Shown here: positions 33,679-47,197 of the stretch, piece after piece
Position numbering within the stretch: position 1 is the first letter of the stretch
Layout: each line of letters begins with the position of its first letter
NCBI GenBank assembly: GCA_916613615.1
Contig: OU744731.1
Coordinates: forward strand, 62,212,880 to 62,276,879
Length of the DNA: 64,000 nucleotides
Direction: 5' to 3'
DNA from: Steromphala cineraria
Taxonomy: Eukaryota > Mollusca > Gastropoda > Trochida > Trochidae
Program-made: the position numbers and the translations under genes
The notes under the pieces: model-generated
The model's database searches: none
Seen by the model: only the letters and a program-made list of their open reading frames with translations
What the model was told of the DNA's origin: nothing

Positions 33679-34916
33679 CCCTAACTCTCAAGTCCAATTA
33701 TATAAGTCCATAATTATAATGATTTGCTGCCAATCCAAATGAAACTTCCTTCACCGTCTTTATATATTGAAAAGTGTTTATATTACATTCACATATCACT
33801 ACCATATACTATAGTTATTGATAATTATTCTGTTACCCTTTTTTGTATTTACTAATAGTGGTTAAATTTTTAGGTTTTAAACCAATTTCCAAATACTTCA
33901 TGTTTCACAAAGAGAAGAAATACGATTAAATGTTGAAACAATATTAATCACAGATATTGTTGAAAGTCCGTTCTTTCAGCATTGATTTTAAATATTACAA
34001 GAACATCATCACATACAATGTAGGAAAACAGTTTGAACAATGACAACAGACATTTTCCGGAAATAAGTCATCTGTTTAATTTATAATTTTAAAATAATGA
34101 CATTCTCAAAACATCGTTTGTGTAAATCAATATTTGAATTTCCGAGCCTGTAAAACTTATTGAAAGAAGGCTATTTATATTCAATATGTGTCTTCTTCTG
34201 TCTTTAAACATCTCCATCATGGTGACAGCTTCGAAAGAAATAATTCCTGTCATTCAGTATTTATTTTTTTGCTCGTTGACATTTGGAAATTACTATCATC
34301 AACTTCAATTGCAATGTGTGACTTATCCAGAAGGCTTTTCTTGCAGCGTCATGACTTAACAAACATGTCGCTGTTTTGTTCAACATGACATTTTTGTAAC
34401 TTGGGAAGGCATGCTTTTAAGTATGCTCCATTTTATTTTTGCGAATACAAAACCTTTTTCGCCTGAGACTATTTTTGACAATAGTTTAAAACAGCTGGTT
34501 ACCGAAACTGTGAAGTTTTGTGAACAGAATTCCTCGAGAACGAGAAAAAAAAGTGTTTTCATTAAATAAAAAACACAAGCATTAAAAAGTGCGACTGTTT
34601 TGGGGCTGAAAGGTGCAGGATTTTATTTCAGTCATGTTAGTGTTCTAACGGAACAGACGTTCCAAGAAAGCATAAGTCCTCATTGAATATGCTTCTACGT
34701 CATTTTCTATGTAATTAAACCAGTGCAGTGCATGTCTACAGCAAGAAAACTATCTAAGGATCAGAATTGGCATTTCTTTTAACAAGAAGTTGGTGTTCAC
34801 AGAAAAAAAAGGTCTCTTTACTATGAAACCATAAATCTTCTTCGGACTACTGAACAAAAGTTACATTATTTGTAGGCTCAAGGTTTATTATCCTGAATTA
34901 TGGTGTGCAGTCTTAA

Positions 34917-35993
34917 GGAGGTTGGATACCTTTGCTACTGCACATCCGCAACAGTCAGATTGTGCTATCTTAAAGTTTATGCTTTTTTGTATATTTTTCA
35001 CTGAAAGTGTGAGATAAAAAAATTGAAGAATTAAATAATGATTTAGTTTAATAAAAAACAATGACTATGTTATATTTGTGAACATAAGTATCTGTTTTAT
35101 GATAAAATTTATTTCACTAATTAACCTGAAGTACTAATGAAAATTTATAAAAAGGGTATTGGTAGGTAGGTAGGTAGGTGAAATTAAGGGCGAAGTTTGG
35201 GCCCAGGATGATCTACATGCGCCCGGCACTAGGAGTGATTATTGAGAGTTAAAAACGTTTAAAAGTTAAAATTGAGCATAAAATGTTATATGAGATCATA
35301 TTTGCCAGTGTTCTTAACAAAATTCAAAACTGATCTTTGGACTTCACCAAACATCAAATTTTCACCAAGAATAGATCTCAGTGAGAAATTATTTGATTTG
35401 GAAATAACAACCTCTCTGAGTTCTTCACGATGATTTTTATGTCCCTCACATTCAACAAGATAATGAAGAGTTATCTCCCCTGAATGTTAATTTTCATTGA
35501 TGTGGCTAAATTGAATGTGAATATCTCTGTTATCCCCTGGTGACATATTGTTTTTTCTTTTTAATCTTATTCTAGTGTGTATTAACTATAAAATATATAA
35601 TTTTCAAAAAAATCTTAATACGAGAAATCAATTTTTTTCATAAAAGAATAATTTTTTACAAAAATAATCATACAAAAAAAAGAGGTTATTTGTATGAATT
35701 TACTTCATATTATTTTCAAGTTCCCTTTTTTCTGACTTAGTTTATTTCCATACTGCAATGCCTTAATAGAAAAACATTTAAATAACAATAATATTAAAAA
35801 GTTATCTTGAAAAGGAGTTTTTAAATTATTGTATTTTCATAATTGGGTGCCCTAACGAATTAGCCCTTTTTCGAACAAAAACTGTGGTGACATGGTATTT
35901 TTATGACGCAATTTGATTCAAGACATATTTTTCAACAAAATAAGACCAAATTTAGCTATTTCTTAATACCTCGATATTTTGTATCCAACCTCC
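34917..35993. mobile_element. TTAA-flanked inverted-repeat element, 1077 bp
   Basis: TTAA lies at both edges (34913-34916, 35994-35997). Terminal inverted repeats are GGAGGTTGGATAC and GTATCCAACCTCC, 13 bp and perfect. The very AT-rich interior has a GGTA run at 35159-35179 and no transposase. It is a non-autonomous piggyBac-type element by its target site; its inverted repeats differ from those of the 366 bp MITE, so it is a separate family. Confidence 0.85.
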
Positions 35994-38037
35994 TTAAGTG
36001 ACATAACAGCTAATTAATAAGATTCTGTCTTTGAAAACTGGAGACATGTAGTCTGTGTGTTCCACAATGGACCTATTGACTAGATTGTCAAATACATCAT
36101 GTGAAAATAAATATTGAAAATATGTAGTAATTGGAATAGCCTTTTAGATATTCACATCGCACAATTTCATAACAAAAAAGTACATGTATGCTCAAGGCGC
36201 TAATGACATGTCATAACATTGAACAAATATTGATGTCAAAGAATCTAACAATTTCTTCAGATGATCTTTAAGGTATGTACAGTGGATTTGAATCACTCAT
36301 TTAGACAGCTGGTTGCACTAAGTGGAATTAAGTGCCTTACCCTAAAAGTCTTTATGACCATAAGGAATGACTGAATTGTGTACCTTAAAACGTTTTTGTT
36401 TTACTGATGCACACTTGAGATATAAATGAATGAGAACTGAATAGTATGTAAAACTGCTTTTTAATTAAATTATAACAACATCAGTGAGTCGATTTTTAGT
36501 ATATCACGCTTCAATGATGTAAAACTACGACGTCAGAGAGGTGACTCTTTGGAAAAAATATATAATCATAAGATAATCATTGGTTTGGGTTACACAGTCA
36601 CTTAATAAAAAAATAAAAAGATATAACATAAAATAAAAAATGTTTAAATCCCAAATAACTTGAAATAAAATCACTGAGATTATTTTCTTTTTTTTTTTCA
36701 ACAGAAACTGAATAGGAGTACCATAATCAGAGAATAAGAATACAAAATCAGCAAGAAGCAGAAGTTCAGCATAAACCAAGAACAAGTGTTAAAGGTAAGA
36801 AAACTATGTATTCCGTATGACAAGGAACCTATTGATCTAGCAAATGATCTGTTGTCTGGGTAAATATATAGATGATATCTGTCTTTTCTTAAATAATACC
36901 TTGTGTATCTCATCAAGTTAGGTAGAACGTTTCCACAAACGATGCAATTATAAGTGAGTTCCTCTACCACACCATGGTAGTTATTTATAGCACTTTGACG
37001 TAGTAAAGATAGTCTTGTAATTAATGTGAGGCAGTTTTTTATCTGATGAAAAATAGTACATAATAACTATCATCAATAAACACTTTAATCTCATTTGCCC
37101 AGTTCAATATTGCATATTGATTTCAAGATAAATAATCCCCAACTGGGATGTTCAAACCTACTTTCGTCAAAAATCAATAAGGGACGTCCTCAGTGAACAT
37201 TTAAAAAAATCTATCTCCTTATTAAAAGAAAAGTTTTCGTCTCTTTGGACATTTTTATATTTAGAAATCGAAATTGAACATCTTGAATTTTTTTTTGAAT
37301 CAGTCAATAATTACAACTTGATTCAATTAAACAACATTATATCCATAAAAAAAACCTCCAAGATTATCTAAATCAATTGTGTCTTGATTTCAATGCACTT
37401 GATATACTAACTATTATGATAATGACAGCGATGACGACGATACAAATTATTATTATTGACTCATGATGATGGATTATCATTTCTCAGGCTGTTGATTTAG
37501 CTGATTATGAAGATTAATGATATTTAATGGTGTTGGTTTAATTGATGAACACTGATAAGTTGATTCAGGCAATAATTCATTTATCATAACTTAAGATCAT
37601 GTTAAGGATAATATGATGATAATGATAGTGATTGTGATGATATTGATGGGAATGACGATGACGATCCACATATTTATGTATTTACATCCTTCCCTTCCTA
37701 TATTCAGTACAAGAAAGTTGTCTTGAGGTCATGGTTCTTGACACAGTGCAACTGCCCTTGATAAATCAAATAATTGAACATTATAAAACTTTCATGAAGT
37801 CATCCAGCTACAATTGGTTTAAGGAAAGGTCAAATCAATAAACTTGAATAAAAGTTCTAGTTGTTTTTTAAATAGACGTTTTAAAAAGATTATGGTTCTC
37901 GACCTTTAATTTCGATGAATATAAATCGGTTATCATGGACATTTTATTACTTGTAGAAACCTTTGCAGTATCAAATTACAACTTTAATATATTTACTGTA
38001 AAACTTGTACATGTATATGTGAATGGAGCTCAGTGTG

Positions 38038-38112
38038 TTGAACAGAGTGGCTGAGTGGTGTAGTGGTTAGCGTGTTGGCTTCTCAAGTCAAATGCCAGGG
38101 TAGGAATCTCGG
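38038..38112 (+). repeat. tRNA-like SINE head (copy 2)
   Basis: GTGGTGTAGTGGTTAGCG is a good A box. GGCTTCTCAAGTCAAATGCC resembles an anticodon arm, and GGTAGGAATCTCG is a degenerate B box. The copy 1 counterpart is more damaged. No functional tRNA is proposed. Confidence 0.45.
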
Positions 38113-39991
38113 TGTTGGCAAACAAAACTGGCCTTATGGTTTTTGCATCAATTTCACCAAGTTGTAAAGCTGTATAATTGGTTACCTGCACTCAGGCGCG
38201 CAGCGCTAAATGACGTCATCTATAGTACTATGCCATCAGGGTATCACAACTTGACAATAATTCTTAATATTTTTTTTATATGAAACGGTTCAAATGATCA
38301 TAATGATTACTTTAAGGCCTGTTTGTGATAACCTTAATGGTTGTAGACTTTTATTATATACATTGAGAAACACGTTAACATTGAAATTATACACCATAAA
38401 CATCTGTTTCTGTTCTTTGAAATAACCATCCATGCATTATTATTAGAGTTGTAAGGTTTAAGAAAAAAACTAATAAACTGCAAGAAAAACCCATAAACTG
38501 CAAGAAAAACCCATAAACTGCCCAGTCACATAATTGACATAATTTTAAAAAGATTCTCTGTGTTTATCAATTTAAGTCACATATACCAATCATCATAAAA
38601 TGTAGATATTAAGAGATAGACTGTTGCTGAATTATAAAAGAAATGTGACTTAACATTCAAAACTATAAATACAATGATCGATGTCTGTTTCTGGTCATGA
38701 ACAAGGATGTATCGTAAATCAAGTTGTTATTCATTTGCAAGTTCAGAAATAACCCTAATTGGGGTTTCAAGTGTATGGTAGCGATTCTCATAATCGCGAA
38801 TCACGAAATGTCTCTTTGAAACACTAAAAAACATTATTTAAACTTTGAAATATATTCGAAATTAAATTTTATGAAGACTAGACAGTTAGATTATACAACA
38901 CTTTGGCCAATCGAGATCAGAAGTGAGCTAAAAGAAACATAGAAAGCAGACTTCATTTTCCACTTCCAAATAGATAATTCAGACTCATCTTGACATATCT
39001 TTAAACATACCTATCTCAAATCAAATGTCATCCATGCACAAAGATAATAAATTAACTAAGGTCAGTATTTAATATCTTGCCAGGTTTCAGATAACATAAT
39101 ACAAATTCACTGATGTATGTAAATAGCAAGAACTCCTAAATTCTGGGTCAACTGCCATACTTTTATAGCCTCGAGTAACGATGTTGAAAAAGACCGGTCA
39201 GCCTGGAATCAAGAGTTACGTTGTTCTAGCCACCATAATGGCTTTAGAAATATGAAGATATGGTACATGTTACCAATACTGGTAAAAGCTGAAAGTATAC
39301 TAGTATAGTTACCTCATTATCTATAAGCAAGGTTTAACAATCTGATAGTTCTCCGTCATACTGTGGGTCAACCAGATAGTTTCGTAAGCTTGACCAGTGA
39401 AATATTTGTCAATCAAAATGAAAAGTGGATAGATTATCAAGGTTGATATACCACGTGAAGAATACTCATTCAGAGAAATAAATTCTACCTCACAAACGTT
39501 GAACACATTTTTCTTGTTAAATCAATTCAAATTTTATAACAAGGTTTAATTTTATATTTTTGTCCGAAATTACACCTGGTCAAAATAAATGTAATGAATG
39601 GTCTACTAGTATGAAAAGAATTTCTTTTCAAATCAAAGACAAATCGTTTCGCTTACTTGTCCTCTTCAAAAGATCTAAGAGAAGCACAGATTTCAAAAGA
39701 CTATTCATCTTGTGAGACAAAAGGAGAGAGAATTGACAGAATTAACTTTATTATATTAAAAATTATTATGATGACCAGTTTAAAATAGTCGATACAAATT
39801 CGATAAATTGAGTCAAACAGGAATTCGCACCAGATGTTTGCCCACAAATTAAGATATGTCATTTTCTGGAGGGATGCACAAAAACTGAAAACACTCACAT
39901 AAATTTCAATTTTAACAAATCTTTTTGGAGCATATAACAGGCGTTTTCTAGGCAGTTCAATTTGCATCCAGGGACCGATCAATAACAAGTA

Positions 39992-39999
39992 CTTGTCAC
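39992..39999. other. Empty hAT target site in copy 2
   Basis: A single CTTGTCAC sits between flanks identical to those outside the hAT in copy 1. It marks the pre-insertion state. Confidence 0.92.
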
Positions 40000-40229
40000 A
40001 CTTTCGGTTTAGTATTCAGGGAATTGAGCTTTCAAAATTACTTGTGAAACAAATCAATTTACACCTGATTGATTACATGAACTGGTAAAAGTACAGAAGC
40101 AAACAAATCCTTCAAGTAATACGCGTGGGCAAAATAACAGATGTTCTCAGATTCGAATAAACATCTTGTATAAGATTAAAGGGTTTCACAAGAAAAAGTA
40201 ATTTCGCCGGGCATCGTATAATCCAATAA

Positions 40230-40235
40230 TTTATT
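40230..40235 (-). promoter_or_regulatory. AATAAA poly(A) signal, copy 2
   Basis: The equivalent of 9015-9020, about 125 bases past the stop at 40360. Confidence 0.35.
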
Positions 40236-40359
40236 CCACATTCAATTCTGAGAGATTCACGGCATCACCCCATTGACATAATGGAATGGTTAAGTGTTCA
40301 AATCTAATCTGTATATACGATTCCATTTTGACATTTACAAAATCCTCAATAAGCTTGCC

Positions 40360-40785
40360 TCATGCAGTGACTCTAATAGTATTAGAGCAATGGGAACCAA
40401 GGGCATACGGTGTTAAATCATTGGGACAGTTTAGATGGATTTCTATGTCCCCAGGACCCGATTCTAATCCTCTGAAGACCACATTGACATCTTTCTGCTT
40501 TACAATATTGTACACGGGTTTATCTCCGATGATCTCCATCGCAATGGTGCCATCGACGTCGTCAGTCCTAAAAGACTCTTTACTGATCCTAATGTCAATC
40601 CAATCGAAGGCCACCGCTGAGAAAGCAATACCTGATTGTTCCTCATCAAGACCAAAGGTTCTATAGCAAGGAGGCCAGACACAAGGACGATCCGAAGGAG
40701 GAAATGAGGTCTCTAACTGGAGACCCCAACTAACGAGGTGCCATTGCTTGGGATTAGATGTTGAAGCCCCTTTCACATTCATCAA
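40360..40785 (-). pseudogene. Candidate last exon of the triplicated gene, copy 2 (frames fused)
   Basis: This is the longest member, 141 codons. It joins the upstream frame (KGASTSNPKQWHLVSWG...) to the terminal frame (...CSNTIRVTA). Copies 1 and 3 agree with each other against copy 2 at two sites: copy 2 has TGG where they have TGA, and two extra bases nearby. The fusion is therefore probably a derived accident in copy 2. The Cys-containing C terminus is kept. No domain is recognised. Confidence 0.25.
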
Positions 40786-42576
40786 ACTCTTCTGGACACT
40801 TCATTTGCTTCTTAATCTACGGACATCCTTTCAGGGTAGTTCCCCTGATCCCGACCTGCTGTGAGAAAGAATTGCTTCCCAGGACCCACGTTCCTGCAAT
40901 GTTCAGACAGACATTACGTGAGTGGAATGTCATTGCATGCAATAAATCACCTCCTAAAAGAGAGAACCTCCTGTCAGAGTTAAACTGAATTTTCTCCTTG
41001 AAATTGCATTGCAATTAGATAAGTAAGAGATCGTTAAAGTAAATATGTTTTTTTTCAGAATTTCATGTTAAGTTTGACAGAATCTTTCTCATAACAGTTA
41101 CCTTAAATGTTCATTGTTCATTCTGGTTAATGTTGTATGTCCAGGAGAGAGAATTTTCAACTGGTGCGATCACTCACAACACATTTTAAAAGCCCATTAA
41201 TTTTGAAAATAGTAACGCTGAAAGGCCTGTCTCACAGAAACCTAAAAGATTTTTTTTTGTGCTTGTTCATTTAAATGCATTATATATTGTTTTTTTAAAA
41301 ACATTTTTTGAATGTTCACTGGTTTTCAAAATCGATGGAATTAGTTTATGAAATATGAACATTGAATATGAATGGGTTTTTTTATTGTGTAAGTGATATA
41401 CGATTATCAAGATGTATATCAAAGAGTCTGCCTTGCAGTTGTCATGTACATGTATCTACAAATCGAAAGATTTTAGTCACAGCAAGGATGAAAGATTGTA
41501 TTTAAGGGTCAGACAGGGAGTTACGCAGTCACCTAAACCTTGAATTTATAAAAAAATAGTGTTTTAACTTTCAACGATTAATATCTCATGAGGTGGGCAA
41601 AACCTTTCCTGTCCTATTGACAAGATATATTTTGTTTAATTTCCTATGTCCTAAAATTAAGTTGTTATAATGTACACAGAATTTCGAAATTAATGAGATT
41701 GAGAGAAAATTATTACCGTTAGTAAAGTTAAATATAATAAATATAAAAATAAATATATAATATAAATGTAGTCAACCACGGAATATGGCAGTTTGTAGTT
41801 TGCGTTTGTTTCGTTGCTAATAACAATTAATAAAATATTTATTAATATAACTTTTTCAAATTCAGTTTATTGTAGGGTGGAATGCTTATTGATTTTAATG
41901 GTTTTTAAGATTTTATCAGTGTGCAAGTACTATAGTTTTGCACAGTAAATGGAATGGAGTGAGATATTCAGTTCACCAACGCACTCCCATATATTTTAAT
42001 TTCCTCTTCACGAACTTCTAAAACTACCAAAACAACTTTCTCCGGCTTTTAAGAAACACACAAGTTTAATTTTTACAAAGTGACAGGAAGCCATTCTAAT
42101 CTCAATTTCCTGAAAGTGTACACACAACCTAAAATGAACACAAACAAAAATGTGTTTACACTTCCTAGAATGTGCTCTTAACTTAAATGAAAAATATACT
42201 TAGGGAACCTCAGATGGAGACATCACATCAATCTTTTCTTAATCACTTCATCGCAAGATTACATGTTAAATTTGCAGAGCCCAAGTTGATTTACAGTTGA
42301 AAAAACAAGAGTTGTAAGAGTACTGCGTCAGAGACAAATGATGCGACCTTCTTTATTCGACATTCCAAGGCATAGAACACATTTATATCACATTAATGAT
42401 ATTGTTTGAGGAGCAAGCGAGAAAGAGACTGCTTAATTGCTGTCAGTACATCAGGATTTGCTGCCGATCTTCATGCAAATTACATCTCTCGAGGCGTGAG
42501 AACCGATAGTTAGGGGAAGTGGAAAAAAGCAGGACAACCTATTTACAAACCAAAGAGAAATTCGATCCTAAGCGTG

Positions 42577-42777
42577 AACGGTCAATAGCGAAACGTTTCA
42601 ATTTAAGTGTCTTGGTCGTGAGTTGTGTTATTACATCCCGAGCAAATCCGGTGTTCTGGTCAACTGCTTCTGAAATGGCTGATCAGCTCTTATCTCATGG
42701 AAGATACTTGTCCACAGGGTCTGCAGACCGTCTATTGCCTCCATGATGGATGGTCTCTTGAGAATATGCTCGAGGAG
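42577..42777 (-). pseudogene. LLEHILKR exon-like segment, copy 2, frameshifted
   Basis: Same segment as 11095-11445. A single base is missing in the run that reads CATCCCCGAGC in copy 1 and CATCCCGAGC here, which breaks the frame in mid-exon. The other differences are few. Confidence 0.35.
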
Positions 42778-43078
42778 TTCTGCAGTCAATTGTCATCGAA
42801 AGGAAGACAATGTAAGAGCTTCCTTGCTTTTCTTGAAATATAAATATCACAGTGAATGAAGAAACGGGAATAATGTTTATTACCAAATTCGGCTTTTTAA
42901 TTTATCCTCGGTCATGGCGCAATGTTCTGATATTCGTCATTGATATCACATGGAATTGTTCATCAGAAAATGTTTTCGAGAGTATATGCTGGACAATGCA
43001 GAAGATCAACAGCTCTTTATTGGCCAGACTGTATGGTGTTCCTAATACTCTTCAACAAGTTTCTTAGTTGACAACTAA

Positions 43079-43141
43079 CGAAAGATGAAAGGTGATGATC
43101 GAAAGATGAAAGGTGATGATTGAAAGATGAAAGGTGATGAT
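43079..43141. repeat. 21 bp minisatellite, 3 units (copy 2)
   Basis: Counterpart of 11735-11797, three units. Confidence 0.85.
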
Positions 43142-43406
43142 CGTATCCCTCTGTCTACCTTGTAACGCTAGTCAAAGTTTATATAGCGGGCTAACGGACT
43201 CATTTTGAGGTCATATTTTCATTTTATTTTGTATAGTTCTTTCAGAGTTTTATAAGAAATACATTTTGTTGCTTAGAATGGTACCAATAATAAAATTACT
43301 TATCTCACAGCAGTACGTTGTAAAATCTTGATTTGACAAATGAGAGGTTAAAAAAACAGCTAGCGTTTTAAGGAAAATTTTAATTGTCTTAGACTGCAAT
43401 ATGTAC

Positions 43407-43598
43407 TTATCCCTTAATACATTGCGATAAGGATGAAGTTATAGAAATTTCAAAACTCCCTAAGATGAACGACCGTAGCAGGCTGTAGGTGTATCTGACA
43501 ATTTGCTTTTTAATCGTATCTTTATTAATTATTTTCAAGAGAATTTTAAAGGTGTGTAACCACCAATCGTATATTGGCGTACTTATTAAATTCCTCAA
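43407..43598 (-). other. Conserved short open frame, copy 2
   Basis: Counterpart of 12064-12255. It is open, with three or four substitutions. Coding status is doubtful. Confidence 0.15.
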
Positions 43599-43945
43599 GC
43601 ATTGATCAAAAACGTAAAATTATACCTCTTTCCGTGATTTCAGATAATGATCGTTCTTTGCAGAACAGTCACTAAGACACTGCTCCTAGAAATAACCAGC
43701 AATGTGTTTTATTACTCAAAGTTGTTTGTGGCTGCTAATAAAGAATCTCAAGCACTGGCTGCCTGCCCGAAACTAGCTTGAACCTCAAGTGTATGTTTTC
43801 ATGCACCAGCCCAACAAGCTCGCAGTGTTTACAATGGCAGATGTGGTGTTACTTCTACCTCTGCCAAGATTGTCTGCAGACGGTTATTTGGGACTTTTTC
43901 AGTTGAAACTGAACCCCTGTTTGAGGTGTTCTTTACAATCATTTA

Positions 43946-44846
43946 CGAGGGGCGTTCAATAAGTGTTGCAAGCGGGGCATTGGTGTTTACATAAACAGTG
44001 TCAGCTTATAGCAGGTGTTACTATAGTCAAAACATAACATTGACACATGTCAAAACAATTTCTAGACATAACAATTATTTAGATATAATAGCTGCGCTGA
44101 CCTAGGGGTCTCCATAATCATGGATTCTCTCAAACATGAACAATTCGCTGTGATCAAGTTCCTTACTAAAGAGGGATGCAAAGCTACAGAAATACATAAT
44201 CGTATGTGTAATGTGATGGGTAAGGATGCTCCTAACTTTTCAATAATTTGTTGCTGGTCTCTTCAGTTCAAGCGGGGCAGGGAGTCCTTAGACGATGACC
44301 CACGGTCAGGCAGGCCATCTGAAGTCACCCGACCGGAAGTTATTGCCGCTACCAAAAGACGAATTTTAGCTGACCGCCGTGTTAAAGTTTCTGAACTGTC
44401 TTTGGAATTCCAGATTTCAGTTGGAAGTGTTGAAAAAATAATTCATGACCATCTTGATATGTCCAAGGTATCTGCAAGATGGGTACCCAGAAACCTCACA
44501 GCACAAGATCGCCAGAAAAGAACCGAAAGTTGCATGGAGCTCCTGGATCGGTTTAATGCGGATGAAACCAGGTTTTTGTCTCATCTGGTGACAGGTGACG
44601 AAACCTGGATCCACCACTGGGACCAGGAAACTAAACTGGAATCCAAGCAATGGAAGCACCCGAGTTCACCGCCTCCCCTGAAGTTTCACACTCAACCATC
44701 AGCTGGCAAGGTTATGGCGACAATCTTTTGGGATGCAAAAGGCATATTATTAATTGATTACTTGCCAACCAAAACTACAATGAATGGTCAATATTATGCC
44801 AACCTAATGCAAGAATTGCGAAAGACAATTCGACAGAAACTCTGGG
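43946..44846 (+). mobile_element. Mariner-family transposon, 3' half deleted
   Basis: The left end CGAGGGGCGTTCAATAAG follows a TA (43944-43945) that corresponds to the intact TA at 61971-61972 in copy 3. The right half of the element and about 265 bp of host flank are missing. The junction falls in TGGG, shared by the element and by host sequence at 62236-62239 of copy 3, which points to deletion with microhomology. Confidence 0.9.
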
Positions 44847-44863
44847 TAAAGAAGAATCGTTAA
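44120..44863 (+). pseudogene. Truncated mariner transposase (SETMAR-like)
   Basis: The frame has 247 codons against about 340-350 for a complete mariner transposase. The N-terminal paired helix-turn-helix region (about 1-115) ends with the linker motif WVPRNLT (121-127). The first catalytic acid, D160 in TGDETWIHH, and the following FWDAKGILLIDYLP block are intact. The second and third catalytic acids of the DD34D triad are absent because of the deletion. The last five or six residues (VKKNR) and the stop are read from host DNA past the breakpoint. The protein might still bind element ends but cannot catalyse transposition. Confidence 0.93.
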
Positions 44864-45767
44864 AGTCATAAACTATATCAAATCGTTTTGATAAGAAAAA
44901 CATAATCATAAATAATAAATAAATGTTTAGTTTTCCGTTAATAAGGATGTGTGGACAAGCTGATGTTTGGGTAATGTGATAAGTTCACGGAGTGCGATTT
45001 AATGGGAGATTTCAGCCAATCAAATGCCCCGTCCTATTCTCTTGAGGCCCGTTTTGTGATGTTCCTATCTCGCTTCATGAATTCCAATATTCTCTTTTTT
45101 CCCATGGGTCTCGTTTCTTTTCGGTTTAGTGTCATCACCAGATCGTTATTCAAGCAACAAGGGACCCTTGAAACTGTTATGTTGTTTTCAAAGGGGGTTT
45201 GCATACGCAGCTATGTCTAGAGGGATATTTTGACACAGAAATTACTTTCTGTACTCAGTTTGGTTGATGACAATGGTGTGAATTGTTATGGTTATCTACT
45301 GCTTTTAAGTTAGAAGTGGTTTATCAAAAAGTCGATCAGTTATCTTGCATCTACAATTCGAACGATTTTAGTGCCGAAGATGTTGACAGATTTGTTTTCA
45401 GGGTAAGACATATGTAGCCTCTAGGGTTAGAACTTTCTTACTCAAAGTCGAGAGTTGCATATGTATAACTTGCTTCAATATATTTCTATGGATTAAATAA
45501 TTATACTCCTCATTAAAATAGTATATGACATGAACGAGTTGTTTAAAATGGGAAAACTTTCAAAACATATTGTAAGTAAAATCTACTACTAAAATACCAT
45601 TTGCTGGTCATTTACACAGTTGTACTCAAGGGAACCTTGCAACTCTGTTTTTGACAAATAGAAGAATCACGATATCATAATATAACCATTGAAATAAGGA
45701 TACACCTATTGTGTTATAACGGTACGTCAACATATCAACACTCTGTAATCCAATGACATATTGTCAA

Positions 45768-45970
45768 ATGTTGTTATCTCCCGCAACAACGAAGTTGCGG
45801 GGGGTATTAAAATGGGTTCCGTCAGTCCGTCCGTCTGTCCGTTACACTCTGTGTCCGGCTCATAACTTTCTATCTAATCAACTATTTCAATTCAAATTTG
45901 TTATGGACATGAAGAAACATGTAATAATGTGTCATGAGAAACAATTTTCTGAAAATCAACATTCAGCTGC
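45768..45970 (+). repeat. Interspersed repeat fragment with CCCGCAAC hairpin
   Basis: It starts with a stem CCCGCAAC-AACGAA-GTTGCGGG (45780-45801), followed by GTCAGTCCGTCCGTCTGTCC. This layout is common at the ends of mollusc repeats with GACG-type microsatellites. The segment is absent at the equivalent place in copy 3 (near 63375). Confidence 0.55.
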
Positions 45971-46362
45971 TTGTTGTTTATTGATTGATTTAAGCATATT
46001 CATTCAGAAGAAAGGATTGGGTACAAGTGGTCCAACTTGGTGAAACACTCTCCTATGTGCAGTGTTTACATATGATACTGAGAGATAATAATGTATGTTG
46101 TACATCCAAATCGGTCGACTGGCCTATTCGTGCATTGAATAGATTGACTTTCTTCGAGTTTATTGCATCACTGATGTCATAATTTTTACTGTTCAACTGT
46201 TTCCAGACAAGAACTATCTCTACAAAGTAAAAGTCATATTAAGAGTAAACATACTTCTTTCACAAATATGTTAAAATAAATATAATTTGTACAACAACTA
46301 TCATCGTTCAGCTGTTTCATTTTGTGATAATTGTAAAAGTAAGAAGCTTAAACAATCAGTAT

Positions 46363-46532
46363 ATATATACAGAACGTTATACGTGTGCATTTGGGTCGTT
46401 TGTATTGAACGAGTAGATGTCATGAACGCTGAGGAACAATGAGTTAAAAGAACGAGTTGTTTCTCCGCGTCCATGACATCTTCGAGTTCAATACAGACTA
46501 CCCAAATGCACACGTATGGCGTTCTGTATTTA
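46363..46532. repeat. Inverted repeat with about 70 bp arms
   Basis: The left arm contains ACGTGTGCATTTGGGT and the right arm its complement ACCCAAATGCACACGT. The arms differ at several positions. The short loop is around 46434-46462. Confidence 0.85.
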
Positions 46533-46840
46533 TTATATACTCTCTTTTTAACCTTTTTAACAGTAATTTTGAATTGTTTACATAAACCTAGACGTCACAT
46601 TGCGCATTGATACATAATGCGAACAAGGCGATTACCTACAACACGCTCGACTGATGATTTGATACCTCAATTATCTTTTTATTTTCTCATTACCTTGCGT
46701 AGTTAAACGTAAGAGGCAATAATTTTCTCAGGTGTGAAAACAAAATAAAGTGATAAAAGTTATTCCTTAGTAATAATTTATAAAGTTCTGAATATGATAA
46801 ACGTAAGTTCAGGATTCCAAGCGACGTGATTCTTTCAAAC

Positions 46841-46888
46841 GACGTCACCATGGAAATGACGTCATAATCGTTGTCGGCTATGACGTCA
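46841..46888. promoter_or_regulatory. Cluster of CRE-like TGACGTCA motifs
   Basis: GACGTCA at 46841, TGACGTCA at 46857-46864 and again at 46881-46888, with a further GACGTCA at 46591. TGACGTCA is the palindromic CREB/ATF site. All lie in the inserted block. Function is not shown. Confidence 0.3.
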
Positions 46889-47155
46889 AAAGGGCGAAGT
46901 GTCGCTGGCGATGTTCTCGGAGTTTTGTTTAGGATTTCCTTTTTCAAAGTGTTTTGCAGTTTCTTTACTAATGATAACTCTAGTTTCGCACTATTGTATT
47001 CGTCAATGTCATATCAAAAAGTAGGTTTTTACCAATGCATTGAGATACATCAATTTTGATGTTTTGATTAGAAAAATGATTGTTACTTGCTGAAAATTCC
47101 GAGAATTGCCGAAGCTTAAAAAAATAGAACCAGCAGGCGTGCAATACGGATTCTG

Positions 47156-47197
47156 GAGTGCAATACGGAATTTGAAGATGTATTCCGTATTGCACTC
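47156..47197. repeat. Perfect 16 bp stem, 10-base loop
   Basis: GAGTGCAATACGGAAT and its exact complement flank TTGAAGATGT. A third direct copy of GTGCAATACGGA lies just upstream at 47139. Confidence 0.9.

Noticed and set aside
36525..36970. Two hydrophobic minus frames (86 and 90 codons)
   Set aside because: Phe/Leu/Tyr-rich translation of T-rich DNA. The frames are not kept in copy 1 at the matching place.
46301..46513. 70-codon minus frame
   Set aside because: It spans the arms of a large inverted repeat; the frame is a by-product of the palindrome.
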